Below are positions 43,654 through 53,308 of a DNA stretch of 64,000 nt, in pieces. Positions within the stretch are counted from its first letter, which is position 1. Every line of letters starts with the position of its first letter. Below the pieces are notes generated by a model, which was given only the letters and a program-made list of their open reading frames with translations, was not told the origin of the DNA and ran no database searches. Source of the DNA: Cloacibacterium caeni (GTDB taxonomy: Bacteria; Bacteroidota; Bacteroidia; Flavobacteriales; Weeksellaceae); assembly GCF_907163105.1 (NCBI RefSeq), contig NZ_OU015321.1, forward strand, positions 2,654,918 through 2,718,917. The letters run 5' to 3'. The position numbers were made by a program, and so were the translations under genes.

Positions 43654-43661
43654 TACCTTTG
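43654..43661 (+). promoter_or_regulatory. -7 box of deoD
   Basis: TACCTTTG is an exact TAnnTTTG match 22 bases before the ATG. A run of T residues (43631-43638) stands in the -33 area. Confidence 0.55.
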
Positions 43662-43683
43662 TTGTCCTTTTAAAATTAAAATT

Positions 43684-44391
43684 ATGAGTGTTCACATCAG
43701 TGCCAAAAAAGGCGAGATTGCAAAAACGGTATTACAGCCAGGAGATCCTTTAAGAGCTAAATACATCGCAGATAATTTTCTAGAAGATGTAAAATTGGTA
43801 AGCAAGACCAGAAATATTTTTTATTTTACAGGTTTGTATAAAGGAAAAGAAATTTCTGTAGGAGCAAGTGGAATGGGAGTGCCAAGTATTGGGATTTATT
43901 CTTACGAATTATTTACAGAATATGATGTAGATACCATTATCAGAATTGGGACTTGTGGTGGATATACTACAGATCTTAACGTTTTTGACCTGATAAATGT
44001 AGATGGAGCCGCAAGTGAATCTACTTATGCTAAATTTGCTTGGGAAATGGATGAAGAAATCATGTATCACCAAGGAAAAGCTTTTGACGTAATTAATGAA
44101 ACGGCTAAAGAATTAGCTCTTGAAACTAAAGCGGCAAATATTCACACCAGTGATGTTTTCTACAGAAAAACACCAGGAATTCCTGCCATTGCAGAGAAAT
44201 ATAATTGTCCAGCAGTAGAAATGGAAGCTTTCGCACTTTTTGCTAATGCTAAACATTTAGGGAAAAATGCAGCAACGATTTTGACGGTTTCAGATATTAT
44301 TCCAACAGGTGAAGAAATTTCTGCAGACCAAAGAGAAACTGCTCTTAGAACCATGATGACTCTGGCTCTAGAAAGCGGAATTAAACTTTAA
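43684..44391 (+). CDS. deoD: Purine nucleoside phosphorylase, DeoD type
   Basis: A 235-residue hexameric-type phosphorylase that splits purine (deoxy)nucleosides with phosphate. It shows LQPGDPLRAKYIADNFLEDV (phosphate loop), GMGVPSIGIYSYELF, RIGTCGGY, the substrate motif EMEAFALF and the C-terminal catalytic Asp in TVSDIIPTGE. The length fits DeoD. It is monocistronic, ended by a bidirectional terminator. Confidence 0.95.
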   Translation: MSVHISAKKGEIAKTVLQPGDPLRAKYIADNFLEDVKLVSKTRNIFYFTGLYKGKEISVGASGMGVPSIGIYSYELFTEYDVDTIIRIGTCGGYTTDLNVFDLINVDGAASESTYAKFAWEMDEEIMYHQGKAFDVINETAKELALETKAANIHTSDVFYRKTPGIPAIAEKYNCPAVEMEAFALFANAKHLGKNAATILTVSDIIPTGEEISADQRETALRTMMTLALESGIKL

Positions 44392-44410
44392 AAAGTTCAA
44401 ATAGATACTA

Positions 44411-44443
44411 AAAAACGCTTCGAAATTCTCGAAGCGTTTTTTT
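44411..44443. terminator. Bidirectional terminator between deoD and ribA
   Basis: ACGCTTCGA and TCGAAGCGT with T or A runs on both sides. It serves the two converging genes. Confidence 0.85.
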
Positions 44444-45041
44444 ATTTTTCTGTTTCGTCATCTAGAAGATGGCCGAAATATTCTTTTTTAGTTTTCAGAT
44501 ATTCTTTGCTGTTTTCATTGGCTTCCATCTGAAGTGGAATTCTTTTATTGAGATGAATTTCACTGTTTTCTACAAATTTTATTTTATCAGGATTATTCGT
44601 TAAAAGATTGATTTCTTTTACGTCTAATAATTTTAAAATTTCAATGGCTACATTAAAATCTCTATCATCGGCAGGAAGTCCTAATTGAAGATTCGCTTGA
44701 ACGGTATCTAGTCCTTTTTCTTGTAATGCGTAAGCTTTGAGCTTATTGATAATGCCAATATTTCTACCTTCTTGGCGAAGATAAACGATAATGCCTCCGT
44801 TTTCTTGAATAAATTTCATGGCTGCATCTAACTGCTGACCGCATTCACATTTTTTAGAATGGAAAACTTCTCCAGTAATACATTCTGAGTGAAAACGAAC
44901 ATTGATAGGTTTAGAAAAATCTGTATTTTCTGCAACCAAAGCAATATGAGGCATCCAGTCTTTTTCACTATCCGAAAAAGCCATTACTCTAAAGTTTCCA
45001 AAATCGGTAGGAACTAATGATTCTGCCTGTAATGTTATCAT
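44442..45041 (-). CDS. ribA: GTP cyclohydrolase II
   Basis: A 199-residue enzyme that opens GTP to the pyrimidine for riboflavin. It is a standalone RibA without the RibB domain. The Zn2+ site is C-x10-C-x-C in ECITGEVFHSKKCECGQQLD, and the substrate region is VYLRQEGRNIGIINKLKAYALQ. The final gene of a long minus-strand envelope operon in terms of spacing (25 bp to the lipoprotein before it), although a separate promoter is possible. Confidence 0.94.
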   Translation of the reverse strand: MITLQAESLVPTDFGNFRVMAFSDSEKDWMPHIALVAENTDFSKPINVRFHSECITGEVFHSKKCECGQQLDAAMKFIQENGGIIVYLRQEGRNIGIINKLKAYALQEKGLDTVQANLQLGLPADDRDFNVAIEILKLLDVKEINLLTNNPDKIKFVENSEIHLNKRIPLQMEANENSKEYLKTKKEYFGHLLDDETEK

Positions 45042-45066
45042 CTAATTTTTTATGTAAAGATAAGAT

Positions 45067-45519
45067 TTACTTAGATTCTGTACTATCGAAAGAATCTATA
45101 AGACTAATGTTTGTTTTGATTTTAGCCAAATATCTATTCAGTAATTCTAAATCGTCTTTTGGAAGACTTGTTTTCAGCGTCTGAATTGTTTTATAAGAAT
45201 TGGTGTAGTTTTTATAAGCCTTAGTTTGTTCCGCCTTGTTATTCTGTTTGATAGAATAAATGTAATCAGAAATATGCAGTTTCATTTTATAAATTTCTGC
45301 ATTGAGTTTTTGATTTTTAAAAACTGGAAATTCTGTAAGCGTATTGGTGATTTCTGAGAGGTAATTCACCCTTTCCATAGATTTATACGTCTGTTCAGAA
45401 AAACTAGTTTGGGTAGAATAACTCGAAAAACTATTAGACAAAGGAGATAAATTTACTTTTTCTACCGAGCACGAAGTCAATAGAAGCAAGGCGAAAAGTA
45501 AATTTATTGTATTTCTCAT
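45067..45519 (-). CDS. Lipoprotein, unrecognised
   Basis: A 150-residue protein with a lipoprotein signal (LLFALLLLTSCSVEKV, Cys near residue 17). The mature part is helical and polar with no motif that I recognise. It is 2 bp after the DUF4254 gene stop and 25 bp before ribA, inside the same operon. Confidence 0.7.
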   Translation of the reverse strand: MRNTINLLFALLLLTSCSVEKVNLSPLSNSFSSYSTQTSFSEQTYKSMERVNYLSEITNTLTEFPVFKNQKLNAEIYKMKLHISDYIYSIKQNNKAEQTKAYKNYTNSYKTIQTLKTSLPKDDLELLNRYLAKIKTNISLIDSFDSTESK

Positions 45520-45521
45520 TT

Positions 45522-46133
45522 TTATGAATTAGATTTTTGATAAAGGATAGGGTTAAGACTTTCGTCATTATACATCTTCATTTGTTTGTATACCTTCATC
45601 TTAACATCACCGTTTTCTATATCTAAAAGTAATTGATCAATCGCTTGGCTTAAATCTTCTTTCTGCTCTAGAAGTACATTGAGTTTTTCTGTACATTTTG
45701 CTCTATGTTCTTCTGTGGCAGATTCTCTAGTAGCTTCTTGGTTCATGTGATAAACTTTCAAAACGAGAATTGAAAATCTATCAATTGCCCAAGCCACTGT
45801 TTCTGTATTGATTTTAGCGTCTGATTTAGGCGTGATATTTTGATATTTTTGGAAAAAATAACTGTCAATATATTCCACCAAATCAGTTCTTTTTTGGTTA
45901 GAAGCATCAATTGTTCTTTTCAATTGTAGTGCTTCTACCGGATCAATATTTTCGTCTCTAATGATATCTTCTAAATGCCATTGTACGGTATCTATCCAAT
46001 TCTTAGTATACAAAAGATGTTCCAAACTGCCATTTTCGAATGGATTATTTATAGGAAAGTCTACGTTATCATGTAAATGATAATCTTCAACAGATTTGTT
46101 GAAGATATTCCATGCGTGTTCGGTAAAAGACAT
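45522..46133 (-). CDS. DUF4254 family protein
   Basis: A 203-residue all-helical acidic protein. It matches DUF4254: FNKSVEDYHLHDNVDFPINNPF, HLLYTKNWIDTVQWHLEDIIRD, and ETVAWAIDRFSILVLKVYHM. Members are typical of Bacteroidota and of unknown function. It is one base away from tatA on the same strand. Confidence 0.85.
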   Translation of the reverse strand: MSFTEHAWNIFNKSVEDYHLHDNVDFPINNPFENGSLEHLLYTKNWIDTVQWHLEDIIRDENIDPVEALQLKRTIDASNQKRTDLVEYIDSYFFQKYQNITPKSDAKINTETVAWAIDRFSILVLKVYHMNQEATRESATEEHRAKCTEKLNVLLEQKEDLSQAIDQLLLDIENGDVKMKVYKQMKMYNDESLNPILYQKSNS

Positions 46134-46134
46134 G

Positions 46135-46329
46135 TTAAGAAGGATTTTGAGATTTATCTTCTGGCTTTTTTTCGTCTTCTTTTACAGCGTCTTTAAATTC
46201 TTTAATTCCGCTACCAACTCCTCTCATTAATTCAGGAATTTTTTTACCTCCGAAAAGTAATAAAAGTACGATAGCAACAATTAGGATATGCTGCCAAGAA
46301 AGTGATAGTATAATAATTGGTGAAATCAT
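46135..46329 (-). CDS. tatA: TatA/TatE-family translocase subunit
   Basis: A 64-residue protein with one N-terminal transmembrane segment (residues 4-20, [20 protein letters not shown]), the hinge [25 protein letters not shown] (FGxxKxPE) and an acidic tail. It forms the pore of the twin-arginine pathway with TatC, which is not in the window. Confidence 0.92.
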   Translation of the reverse strand: MISPIIILSLSWQHILIVAIVLLLLFGGKKIPELMRGVGSGIKEFKDAVKEDEKKPEDKSQNPS

Positions 46330-46360
46330 TTTTGAAAATTTTTACAAAGGTAAGGATTTT

Positions 46361-47902
46361 TTAATACGAAACCCAATCTAATGGATTAACTGGATTGGCT
46401 CCATTCCAAATTTGAAAATCGAGTGCAAAATTCCCATCAAAATCAGTTCCGATACTTCCAATGGTGGTTCCTGCAGAGACTTGTTGGTTTTTGGCAACGT
46501 TTACATTTTCTAAGTTTCCATAGATACTGAAGTAGTCTCCATGTTTAACCAATACAGTTTTTGCTCCACCACTTACCAAAATGTTGCTCACAACACCTGG
46601 GAATACACATCTTGCTCTCGTTCCGTTTGGAACTACCACTTTTATTCCGTTATTTTCAATAGTAATTCCTTTGAAAACTGGGTGCGGTTGTCTGCCAAAT
46701 CTTTCAGTAACTTGACCAGAAGGAACAGGGAAAGACATTTTTCCTTTATTCGCTGCGAAGTTGCTTCCTGCGGTAATTGCTCCCACTCCGAAGTCTTTCA
46801 TTTTTTTCTCTTCAACAGCTGCTTTTTCTTTATCTGTTTTATCTGCTAATGCTTTTGATGCATTTCTAGCTTCATCAGCTTTTGCTTTAGCAGCATTTGC
46901 TTTTTCTTCAGACTCTTTTTTCTCTTTTTCTGCTTTTGCTATTTTTTCGGCATCATTTTTTTCTTTGGCAACTCTTTCTGCTTCCGCTTTTTCACGGGCA
47001 AGTTTTGTAGCTTTTCTTTCCTCTTCTTCTGCTTTTTTCTTCGCAAGAGCAAGTGCATCAGCTTTCGCTTTATTCTCAGCGTCTATTTTTGCTTTTTCTT
47101 TTTCAGCGGCAATTTTTGCTAGTCTTATTCTTTCTGCTTCTGCTTTTTTATCTGCTTCAGCTTTAGCTTTGGCCGCTTTTATCTCTTCATTGATGAGATT
47201 TCTGATGGCATTTTCTACCTTTTTATTTTCGGCTTGTTTAGTCCTAAGTTCTCCTACCAGTTTTGCCTCGTTTTTCTTAAATTCTTCTAAAAGTACTTCT
47301 TTTTGTTTTCTTTCTACTTGAATTACAGCGAGTTCTTGTTTTTGCTTATTAAGAAGGTTTTCTTTCTCTTTTACAGATTTTTGCTTTAAACCGATAGATT
47401 TTTTGATTTGAGTAGCTTTTTGATTAATCTCAGCTGCTTTTTTATCTTGATATTCTCCGTATTGCTTGATGTATTGAACTCTTCTCAATGCTTCTCCTAA
47501 ATCTCTAGAAGAAAGAATAAAGGTTACTTTGTTTTGAACGCCTTTGTTCTTGTATGCTTTTACTAGAATATCAGCATATTCTTTACGAAGAACTTTTAGT
47601 TCACGGTTAAATTTATTGATTTCTAACTGACGCAGGTAGATGTCATCTTCTATGAATCTTTTCTCTTTCTGAGTGTTATTATAAACTCTTTCTCGGAGCG
47701 CAATTTTTTTATTGACATCATTAAGATAAGCAAGAGATAATTTTGCTTCTCCTCTGGCTTTTGCAAGAGTAGCATTAATGGCAGCAATTTGTTTTTTTAG
47801 CTCTGAATTTTGTTTTTGCAGTTGTTCTTTTCTTCCTTGTTGAGAAAAGAAAATGCTAAAGGCTAGTAATCCTAATAATAAACTCAGTTTCTTATGCATC
47901 AT
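46361..47902 (-). CDS. EnvC-like murein hydrolase activator
   Basis: A 513-residue protein with a signal peptide (MMHKKLSLLLGLLAFSIFFSQ), long coiled coils (about 25-280, Lys/Glu/Ala rich) and a C-terminal LytM/M23 domain (about 390-513). The Zn ligands of active M23 peptidases are missing: the usual GIDI Asp and HxH are replaced by GITIEN and LDF, so it is probably an activator of amidases like EnvC and not a hydrolase. It overlaps the DUF4292 gene by four bases. Confidence 0.88.
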   Translation of the reverse strand: MMHKKLSLLLGLLAFSIFFSQQGRKEQLQKQNSELKKQIAAINATLAKARGEAKLSLAYLNDVNKKIALRERVYNNTQKEKRFIEDDIYLRQLEINKFNRELKVLRKEYADILVKAYKNKGVQNKVTFILSSRDLGEALRRVQYIKQYGEYQDKKAAEINQKATQIKKSIGLKQKSVKEKENLLNKQKQELAVIQVERKQKEVLLEEFKKNEAKLVGELRTKQAENKKVENAIRNLINEEIKAAKAKAEADKKAEAERIRLAKIAAEKEKAKIDAENKAKADALALAKKKAEEEERKATKLAREKAEAERVAKEKNDAEKIAKAEKEKKESEEKANAAKAKADEARNASKALADKTDKEKAAVEEKKMKDFGVGAITAGSNFAANKGKMSFPVPSGQVTERFGRQPHPVFKGITIENNGIKVVVPNGTRARCVFPGVVSNILVSGGAKTVLVKHGDYFSIYGNLENVNVAKNQQVSAGTTIGSIGTDFDGNFALDFQIWNGANPVNPLDWVSY

Positions 47903-48693
47903 TTAATTTCTGTCTTTGTATAATTAGTAGGAATGGAAAAAGGAGTTTCCATCTTCAAAAATTCAAATTTCGTATTTTCTATTAAAATTTGGTCTGTTTT
48001 CTGTGCTTTTATAATTATTTTAACACTTTTTGGGAGTTTTTGTGAACCGAAAATTTCATAATCATTATAGCTCACTTCTAGACTATTATTGTTTTTAATG
48101 TCTTGTAAAAATACCTTTTTCAAAGTCAATTCAGGAGAATATTCTAGTGAAGTTTTGTACTCACTGGTTTTACCATTTACGGTGATAATTTGGTTTTTAG
48201 CAGAATTCAGCAAATAACCGTTTTCATTTTGCAAAAAAGTATAATCTTTTTCATTAACAGGAATAAAGGTTTTACCGAGAAGTAAATTTTGTAAAGCTCT
48301 GTAATCTATGAAATTAACTTTCAAAAGATTATTGATGTAGTCAAAATTAGAATCAATATATGTCTTATTTATCTTTTCGTAGGCTTTGATTCCAGCAGGA
48401 GTAATATTGGCTCTTGCTTGAGACATAAAAAGAAATGAGAAATTTGCCCAAATTTTTTGGTCATTTTCTATGTAAAATGTTCCATCAATAGTTGGGATAA
48501 ATCTGTCTGTCTCCGCATTGACTTTGCTAGTGATTTTTAAACTTTCAAAAGCATCTTTTTTAGTGATTGTTTCGAAAAAAGCTTTATTAGAACTTACATT
48601 TTCTGCAGGAGCTGGATTTTGTTCTACGGTTTTTCTAGCTTTACAAGATAATAAAGCTAATGATGAAATAAGGATAAGTATATAATTTTTCAT
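47899..48693 (-). CDS. DUF4292 lipoprotein
   Basis: A 264-residue lipoprotein (LILISSLALLSCKAR, Cys17) with the DUF4292 fold, a LolA/LolB-like beta shell: KITSKVNAETDRFIPTIDGTFYIENDQKIWANFSFLFMSQARANITPAG. The relation to Lol lipoprotein sorting suggests an outer-membrane or periplasmic role. It overlaps the EnvC-like gene by 4 bp. Confidence 0.85.
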   Translation of the reverse strand: MKNYILILISSLALLSCKARKTVEQNPAPAENVSSNKAFFETITKKDAFESLKITSKVNAETDRFIPTIDGTFYIENDQKIWANFSFLFMSQARANITPAGIKAYEKINKTYIDSNFDYINNLLKVNFIDYRALQNLLLGKTFIPVNEKDYTFLQNENGYLLNSAKNQIITVNGKTSEYKTSLEYSPELTLKKVFLQDIKNNNSLEVSYNDYEIFGSQKLPKSVKIIIKAQKTDQILIENTKFEFLKMETPFSIPTNYTKTEIK

Positions 48694-48742
48694 ATTCTAT
48701 GATTGTAAATGTTACTTGTGGAAGAACATTACAATTTTAACG

Positions 48743-48774
48743 CCAAACCACACAATATGTTTTGTGTGGTTTGG
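48743..48774. terminator. Long hairpin between genes of the envelope operon
   Basis: CCAAACCACACAA and TTGTGTGGTTTGG with a 6-base loop. It is in the 104-bp gap after the nucleotidyltransferase stop. The T-tract is weak in the minus direction, so it may only attenuate. Confidence 0.6.
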
Positions 48775-48797
48775 TTAATTTATTGATTTATAGTGTA

Positions 48798-49823
48798 TTA
48801 ATCATTTCCTTTTGATAAAAAATCTAGCACCGAATAATCTCCTAAGGAAATTTCTCTAGAAACGCCAAAGTATTGTGCGTTACTACCAATCATAGAGTTG
48901 CTTAAATTACCATGATTGATGACTGTTTTCTCTTGAATCAAAGAATTTTCGATATTAGAATTTTCTACACAAGTTCCATTTCCTAAAGAAACATAAGGCC
49001 CAATTTTAGAATTTTTAATTTTTACATTTTCCCCGATAAAACATGGCGGAATAATAAGACTGTTTTCTATTTCTGCTGATGCTGGGAAATTTGCAAATTC
49101 TTCTTTTTCGTATTGAAGGATTTTACCATTGGTTTCTACAGTTGCATTTTTATTTCCACAATCCATCCAATCATCTACTTTTCCTAGAGAGAATTTAGCT
49201 CCTTTTTGACGAAGATTTTCAAGAGCTGTAGTCAATTGATATTCACCACCTACTTTTATATCATTACTCATGATATAATTAATTTCTTCCATCAATTTTT
49301 CAGCAGATTTGAAATAATAAATTCCAATAATTGCTAAATCTGAAACGAAAGTTTGTGGTTTTTCTACAAAATCAGTGATGAAGCCATAATCGTCTAATTT
49401 TACAACACCAAAAGCAGAAGGATCGGCTACTTTTTTTACCCAAATCACTCCATCAGAATTGGTATCTAGTTTAAAATCGGCACGGAAAAGGGTATCCGCA
49501 AATGCTACGACTACGTCTCCTTGCATAGATTGTTCTGCGCATTTTATAGCGTGAGCTGTTCCTAGAGGTTCGTCTTGCGTATAAACGCTTCCTTTTGCTC
49601 CTAGTTTTTCTGCAATTTCTATTAAAGATTGTTCAACTTCTGGTCCGAAATCTCCTATGATAAATGCTATTTCATCTATGTTTTCGCCAGCTACTTTTGC
49701 TATATCTTCTACTAATCTTTGTACAATCGGTTTTCCTGCAATAGGAATTAATGGTTTTGGAACGGTAAGTGTGTGTGGTCTTAGTCTAGAACCACGTCCT
49801 GCCATTGGAACTATTATTTTCAT
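48798..49823 (-). CDS. Sugar-phosphate nucleotidyltransferase
   Basis: A 341-residue enzyme with an N-terminal nucleotidyltransferase domain (IIVPMAGRGSRLRPHTLTVPKPLIPIAGKPIV, metal-binding ADT in VVAFADTLF) and a C-terminal left-handed beta-helix (about 250-341, SAEIENSLIIPPCFIGENVKIKNSKI). It activates a sugar-1-phosphate (probably glucose-1-P, GlcNAc-1-P or mannose-1-P) with an NTP. The sugar cannot be told from sequence. The context with a flippase suggests surface polysaccharide. Confidence 0.85.
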   Translation of the reverse strand: MKIIVPMAGRGSRLRPHTLTVPKPLIPIAGKPIVQRLVEDIAKVAGENIDEIAFIIGDFGPEVEQSLIEIAEKLGAKGSVYTQDEPLGTAHAIKCAEQSMQGDVVVAFADTLFRADFKLDTNSDGVIWVKKVADPSAFGVVKLDDYGFITDFVEKPQTFVSDLAIIGIYYFKSAEKLMEEINYIMSNDIKVGGEYQLTTALENLRQKGAKFSLGKVDDWMDCGNKNATVETNGKILQYEKEEFANFPASAEIENSLIIPPCFIGENVKIKNSKIGPYVSLGNGTCVENSNIENSLIQEKTVINHGNLSNSMIGSNAQYFGVSREISLGDYSVLDFLSKGND

Positions 49824-49861
49824 AGTTTAATTTGGTTTAAATTTATTTGTGTTTTTAATTG

Positions 49862-50302
49862 TTATTTTTTAGCGACTCCAGAACTGCCAAAACCACCTTC
49901 TCCGCGTTCTGTTTCTTCTAAAGTGTTTACTTCTTCCCAAGTTGCGGTTTCGTGTTTAGCAATAATCATTTGAGCGATTCTGTCACCGTCATTGATGGTA
50001 AATTCTTCGGCCGATAAATTTACTAAAATTACTCCAATTTCTCCACGATAATCAGCGTCTATTGTTCCAGGGGTATTCAGAACCGTAATTCCGTTTTTTA
50101 GAGCAAGTCCACTTCTAGGTCTTACTTGTGCTTCGTAACCTTCTGGAAGTGAAATGAATAAGCCTGTGCTGATTAATCTTCTCTCTAAAGATTTCAGCGT
50201 GATGGGTTCAGAAATATTAGCATATAAATCCATTCCTGCAGAAAGTGCAGTTTGGTATTTTGGTAAAGCGTGTTTTGATTTGTTGATTACTTTTATGGTC
50301 AT
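49862..50302 (-). CDS. dut: dUTP diphosphatase
   Basis: A 146-residue trimeric dUTPase. All five motifs can be seen: [35 protein letters not shown] (catalytic Asp), [11 protein letters not shown] and the flexible C-terminal [11 protein letters not shown]. It keeps uracil out of DNA and makes dUMP. It abuts the flippase gene (1 bp) upstream. Confidence 0.95.
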   Translation of the reverse strand: MTIKVINKSKHALPKYQTALSAGMDLYANISEPITLKSLERRLISTGLFISLPEGYEAQVRPRSGLALKNGITVLNTPGTIDADYRGEIGVILVNLSAEEFTINDGDRIAQMIIAKHETATWEEVNTLEETERGEGGFGSSGVAKK

Positions 50303-50303
50303 C

Positions 50304-51722
50304 TTATTTTTTAATTTTTGATAAAATAAATTTCTTTTCAGAGTATAATAAAACTGTGGTGTAAATAATGAATAATAAATTACTTAACCAAAAATTATAT
50401 TCAAAAACTTCTACAGTTATATAGCTAAATACGATTAATAGTATTATGAAGAAAGACATTTTCTTAATTTTATAATCTATAGGATAATATTTTTGTCCTA
50501 ACCAATAAGAAAGTACCATCATTAAAAAGTAGGATGAGAATTTTACCCATGCAGAAACCATAAATCCGTATTTGCTTAAGAATAACAAGTTTAGAGCGAT
50601 TGTGATACCTGCTCCAATCCAAGAAATGATAGTTCCGAAATGTGTTTTGTCTGTCACTTTATACCAAGTAGAAAAGTTATAATAAATCCCAAAAAATAAG
50701 TTAGCAATTACAATGATTGGAATAATATCTAAAGCTATCCAATATGTTTTATTAGGAATAAATAAGAGTTTTAACCAAGAAATATTAGTAATAATTCCCA
50801 GTGCAACTACAGAAGAAAAAAGAGCAAAATATTCTGCTACGTTTGCATAAGTATTTTTTGCGTTTTCACTTTGCATTTGTTTGAAAAAGAAAGGTTCTAT
50901 TCCCATTCTGTAAGCAGTAACAAAAAGCGTCATCAAAACTGCTAATTTATAAGTTCCTCCATAAGCTCCCGCATCACTATCAGGGATATGATGCATCTGT
51001 ATTGCCAAAGCATAATTTTCATTTACCATAAATGCTAAGCCTGCAATCATCACAGGAAAAGCGTATTTCAGCATTCTAAAAAATAAATCTTTTACAAACT
51101 GAAGCTGAACTTTGAAAATAATAGGAGAAAGCAAAACTGCACCCAATAAACTTCCCATTAAATTACTGAAAAATGGAAAAGAAACTTTTTCTTTCATGCC
51201 TAATTTTTGAGAAAATTCTGTAGGAATCCAAAGGAAAAGTGCTACTACTACAAGAGTTTGGAATAAGGATTGTAAAATTCTAACCGCGGTATATTTTATT
51301 GGCATTCCCTTAAAACGAAGCCATGCAAAAGGTATAACAGCTAAATTGTCTAAAAAAGCAATCCAAGCAAACCATTTAATGTATTCAGGGTTTTTCTCGT
51401 ATCCAAAGTAGTTAGCTATTGGTTGATTAAAAATCAATACAGAAACCAAAAATAATGCAGAAAGCAAAGCCATGAACCAAAAAGAAGTGTTGAATGTCTT
51501 CTTTTCATTGTCTTTTTCAGCAGAAAATCTGAAGTAAGCTGTTTCAAAACCAAAAGATAAAACAATATTAACAAAAGAAATTAATGCATAAAGATTAGAA
51601 AACTTAGCGAAATCATTCGTGTTAATGTAATGGATGTATAAAGGATTGAGAACAAATAAAATTATTCTCGGCATTATAGCTCCAATTCCGTAAATTAAGG
51701 TATCACCCAGAATTTTTTTCAA
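50304..51722 (-). CDS. Polysaccharide flippase (Wzx/MATE-like), TTG start
   Basis: A 472-residue MOP-superfamily membrane protein with about 14 hydrophobic segments and the Wzx/oligosaccharide flippase opening ([25 protein letters not shown]). It would carry lipid-linked sugars across the inner membrane. The start appears to be TTG at 51722, as a TAA stop is four codons upstream and the next Met is inside the first conserved segment. It begins the minus-strand operon with dut and the nucleotidyltransferase. Confidence 0.87.
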   Translation of the reverse strand: MKKILGDTLIYGIGAIMPRIILFVLNPLYIHYINTNDFAKFSNLYALISFVNIVLSFGFETAYFRFSAEKDNEKKTFNTSFWFMALLSALFLVSVLIFNQPIANYFGYEKNPEYIKWFAWIAFLDNLAVIPFAWLRFKGMPIKYTAVRILQSLFQTLVVVALFLWIPTEFSQKLGMKEKVSFPFFSNLMGSLLGAVLLSPIIFKVQLQFVKDLFFRMLKYAFPVMIAGLAFMVNENYALAIQMHHIPDSDAGAYGGTYKLAVLMTLFVTAYRMGIEPFFFKQMQSENAKNTYANVAEYFALFSSVVALGIITNISWLKLLFIPNKTYWIALDIIPIIVIANLFFGIYYNFSTWYKVTDKTHFGTIISWIGAGITIALNLLFLSKYGFMVSAWVKFSSYFLMMVLSYWLGQKYYPIDYKIKKMSFFIILLIVFSYITVEVFEYNFWLSNLLFIIYTTVLLYSEKKFILSKIKK

Positions 51723-51842
51723 TTTCCAAAAATTTTAGATTGCAAAAATAACTATAAGATTTGGGATTTGGGATTTTAGATTTACGAATTTTTCATAAAC
51801 CTTAGAATTGAACTTTTACACTTTCACAAAAACCTAAATTTC

Positions 51843-51874
51843 TTTGGCTTTCCTCAAAAGTTAAATTAAATTTG
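51843..51874 (+). promoter_or_regulatory. pyrC promoter
   Basis: TTTG (51843-51846) and TAAATTTG (51867-51874) are 20 bases apart, an excellent Bacteroidota -33/-7 pair, 18 bases before the ATG. Confidence 0.65.
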
Positions 51875-51892
51875 TAAAAATCTAAAAGTAAA

Positions 51893-53227
51893 ATGAAAAC
51901 CTTAATCAAAAACGCACAAATCGTAAATGAAGGAAAGATTTTTAAAGCTGATGTATTGATTGAAAATGATTTGATTGCAAAAATTTCATCAACTATTTCC
52001 GAAGAAAATGTAGATAAAATCATTGATGCTGAAGAAAAATTCCTAATTCCTGGAGTAATTGATGATCAAGTGCATTTTCGTGAGCCTGGTTTAACACACA
52101 AAGGCGATATAGAAAGTGAATCAAAAGCTGCAATTGCAGGCGGAGTAACCAGTTTTATAGAACAACCGAACACCTTTCCGAATGCGGTAACGCAAGAACT
52201 TTTAGAAGAAAAATATAAAATCGCTTCGGAGAAATCTTACGCCAATTATTCTTTTTCGATGGGCGGAACCAATGATAATTTAGAAGAAGTTCTGAAAACC
52301 AATCCAAAAAATGTAGCAGCCGTTAAACTATTTTTAGGCTCTTCTACAGGGAATATGTTGGTAGATAATTCCGAAATTTTGGAAGAAATCTTCTCTCAAG
52401 TAAAAATGCCGATTTGTGTGCATTGTGAAGATGAAGCGACCATCAAAAAAAATACAGAAATCTATAAAGAACAATACGGAGAAGATATTCCTGTGAAATT
52501 TCATCACTTAATTAGAAGTGATGAAGCGTGTTTTCTTTCAAGTTCAAAAGCAATAGAACTCGCCAAAAAAACTGGCGCGAGATTGCATGTTTATCATCTT
52601 TCTACTGCTAAAGAAATGGAGCTTTTCCGAAATGATATTCCGTTAAAAGAAAAAAAAATCACCGCTGAAGTTTGTGTGCATCACCTTCATTTCACCAACG
52701 AAGATTATGAAACCAAAGGTTCTCTTATCAAATGGAATCCTGCTGTAAAAACCGAAACGGATAAAAAAGGACTTTGGGAAGCACTTTTAGATGATAGAAT
52801 AGATGTGATTGCAACTGATCACGCTCCGCATACTTTGGAAGAAAAATCTAACAAATATTTGAACTGTCCTTCTGGTGCACCTTTGGTTCAATATTCTTTA
52901 CCTGTAATGTTTGAATATTTCAAAAAAGGCAAGATTTCTTTAGAAAAAGTGGTTGAAAAAATGTGTCACAATCCTGCTATTTTATTCGAAATTGAAAAAA
53001 GGGGTTATGTAAAAGAAGGGTACAAAGCAGATTTGGTAATCATTAATCCTAATGCAGAAATTACAGTTTCTAAAGAAAATATCCTCTCAAAATGTGGTTG
53101 GAGTCCACTAGAAAACGAGACTTTTCACTCAGAAATTACACATACTTTCGTCAATGGTTTTCTGGCTTATGAAAATGGTAAAGTTTCTCCTGAAAAACAC
53201 GGAGAAAGATTGCTTTTTGAAAGATAA
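51893..53227 (+). CDS. pyrC: Dihydroorotase
   Basis: A 444-residue amidohydrolase of class I type. The Zn2+ motifs are complete: DDQVHFREPG, FEQPNT in place of MPNT (with I as IEQPNT), VHCEDE, HVYHLST and DVIATDHAPHT. It closes carbamoyl-aspartate to dihydroorotate in pyrimidine synthesis. A carbamoylated Lys is not visible in the second motif, as is known for this branch. It is a single gene with its own promoter. Confidence 0.92.
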   Translation: MKTLIKNAQIVNEGKIFKADVLIENDLIAKISSTISEENVDKIIDAEEKFLIPGVIDDQVHFREPGLTHKGDIESESKAAIAGGVTSFIEQPNTFPNAVTQELLEEKYKIASEKSYANYSFSMGGTNDNLEEVLKTNPKNVAAVKLFLGSSTGNMLVDNSEILEEIFSQVKMPICVHCEDEATIKKNTEIYKEQYGEDIPVKFHHLIRSDEACFLSSSKAIELAKKTGARLHVYHLSTAKEMELFRNDIPLKEKKITAEVCVHHLHFTNEDYETKGSLIKWNPAVKTETDKKGLWEALLDDRIDVIATDHAPHTLEEKSNKYLNCPSGAPLVQYSLPVMFEYFKKGKISLEKVVEKMCHNPAILFEIEKRGYVKEGYKADLVIINPNAEITVSKENILSKCGWSPLENETFHSEITHTFVNGFLAYENGKVSPEKHGERLLFER

Positions 53228-53308
53228 AATTCTTCTTTTTCAAAAAATATGAATGTTTAAGAAACATTTTTGCATTTTTTGCGTCTAATAGAAAAAAATT
53301 AATTCAAT

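Noticed and set aside
46761..47321. Alanine- and serine-rich plus-strand reading frame
   Set aside because: It is the antisense of the EnvC-like coiled coil, whose repeated Lys/Glu/Ala codons keep the other strand open.
46361..47902. Active M23 endopeptidase
   Set aside because: The zinc ligands are replaced, so an EnvC-like activator is more likely.
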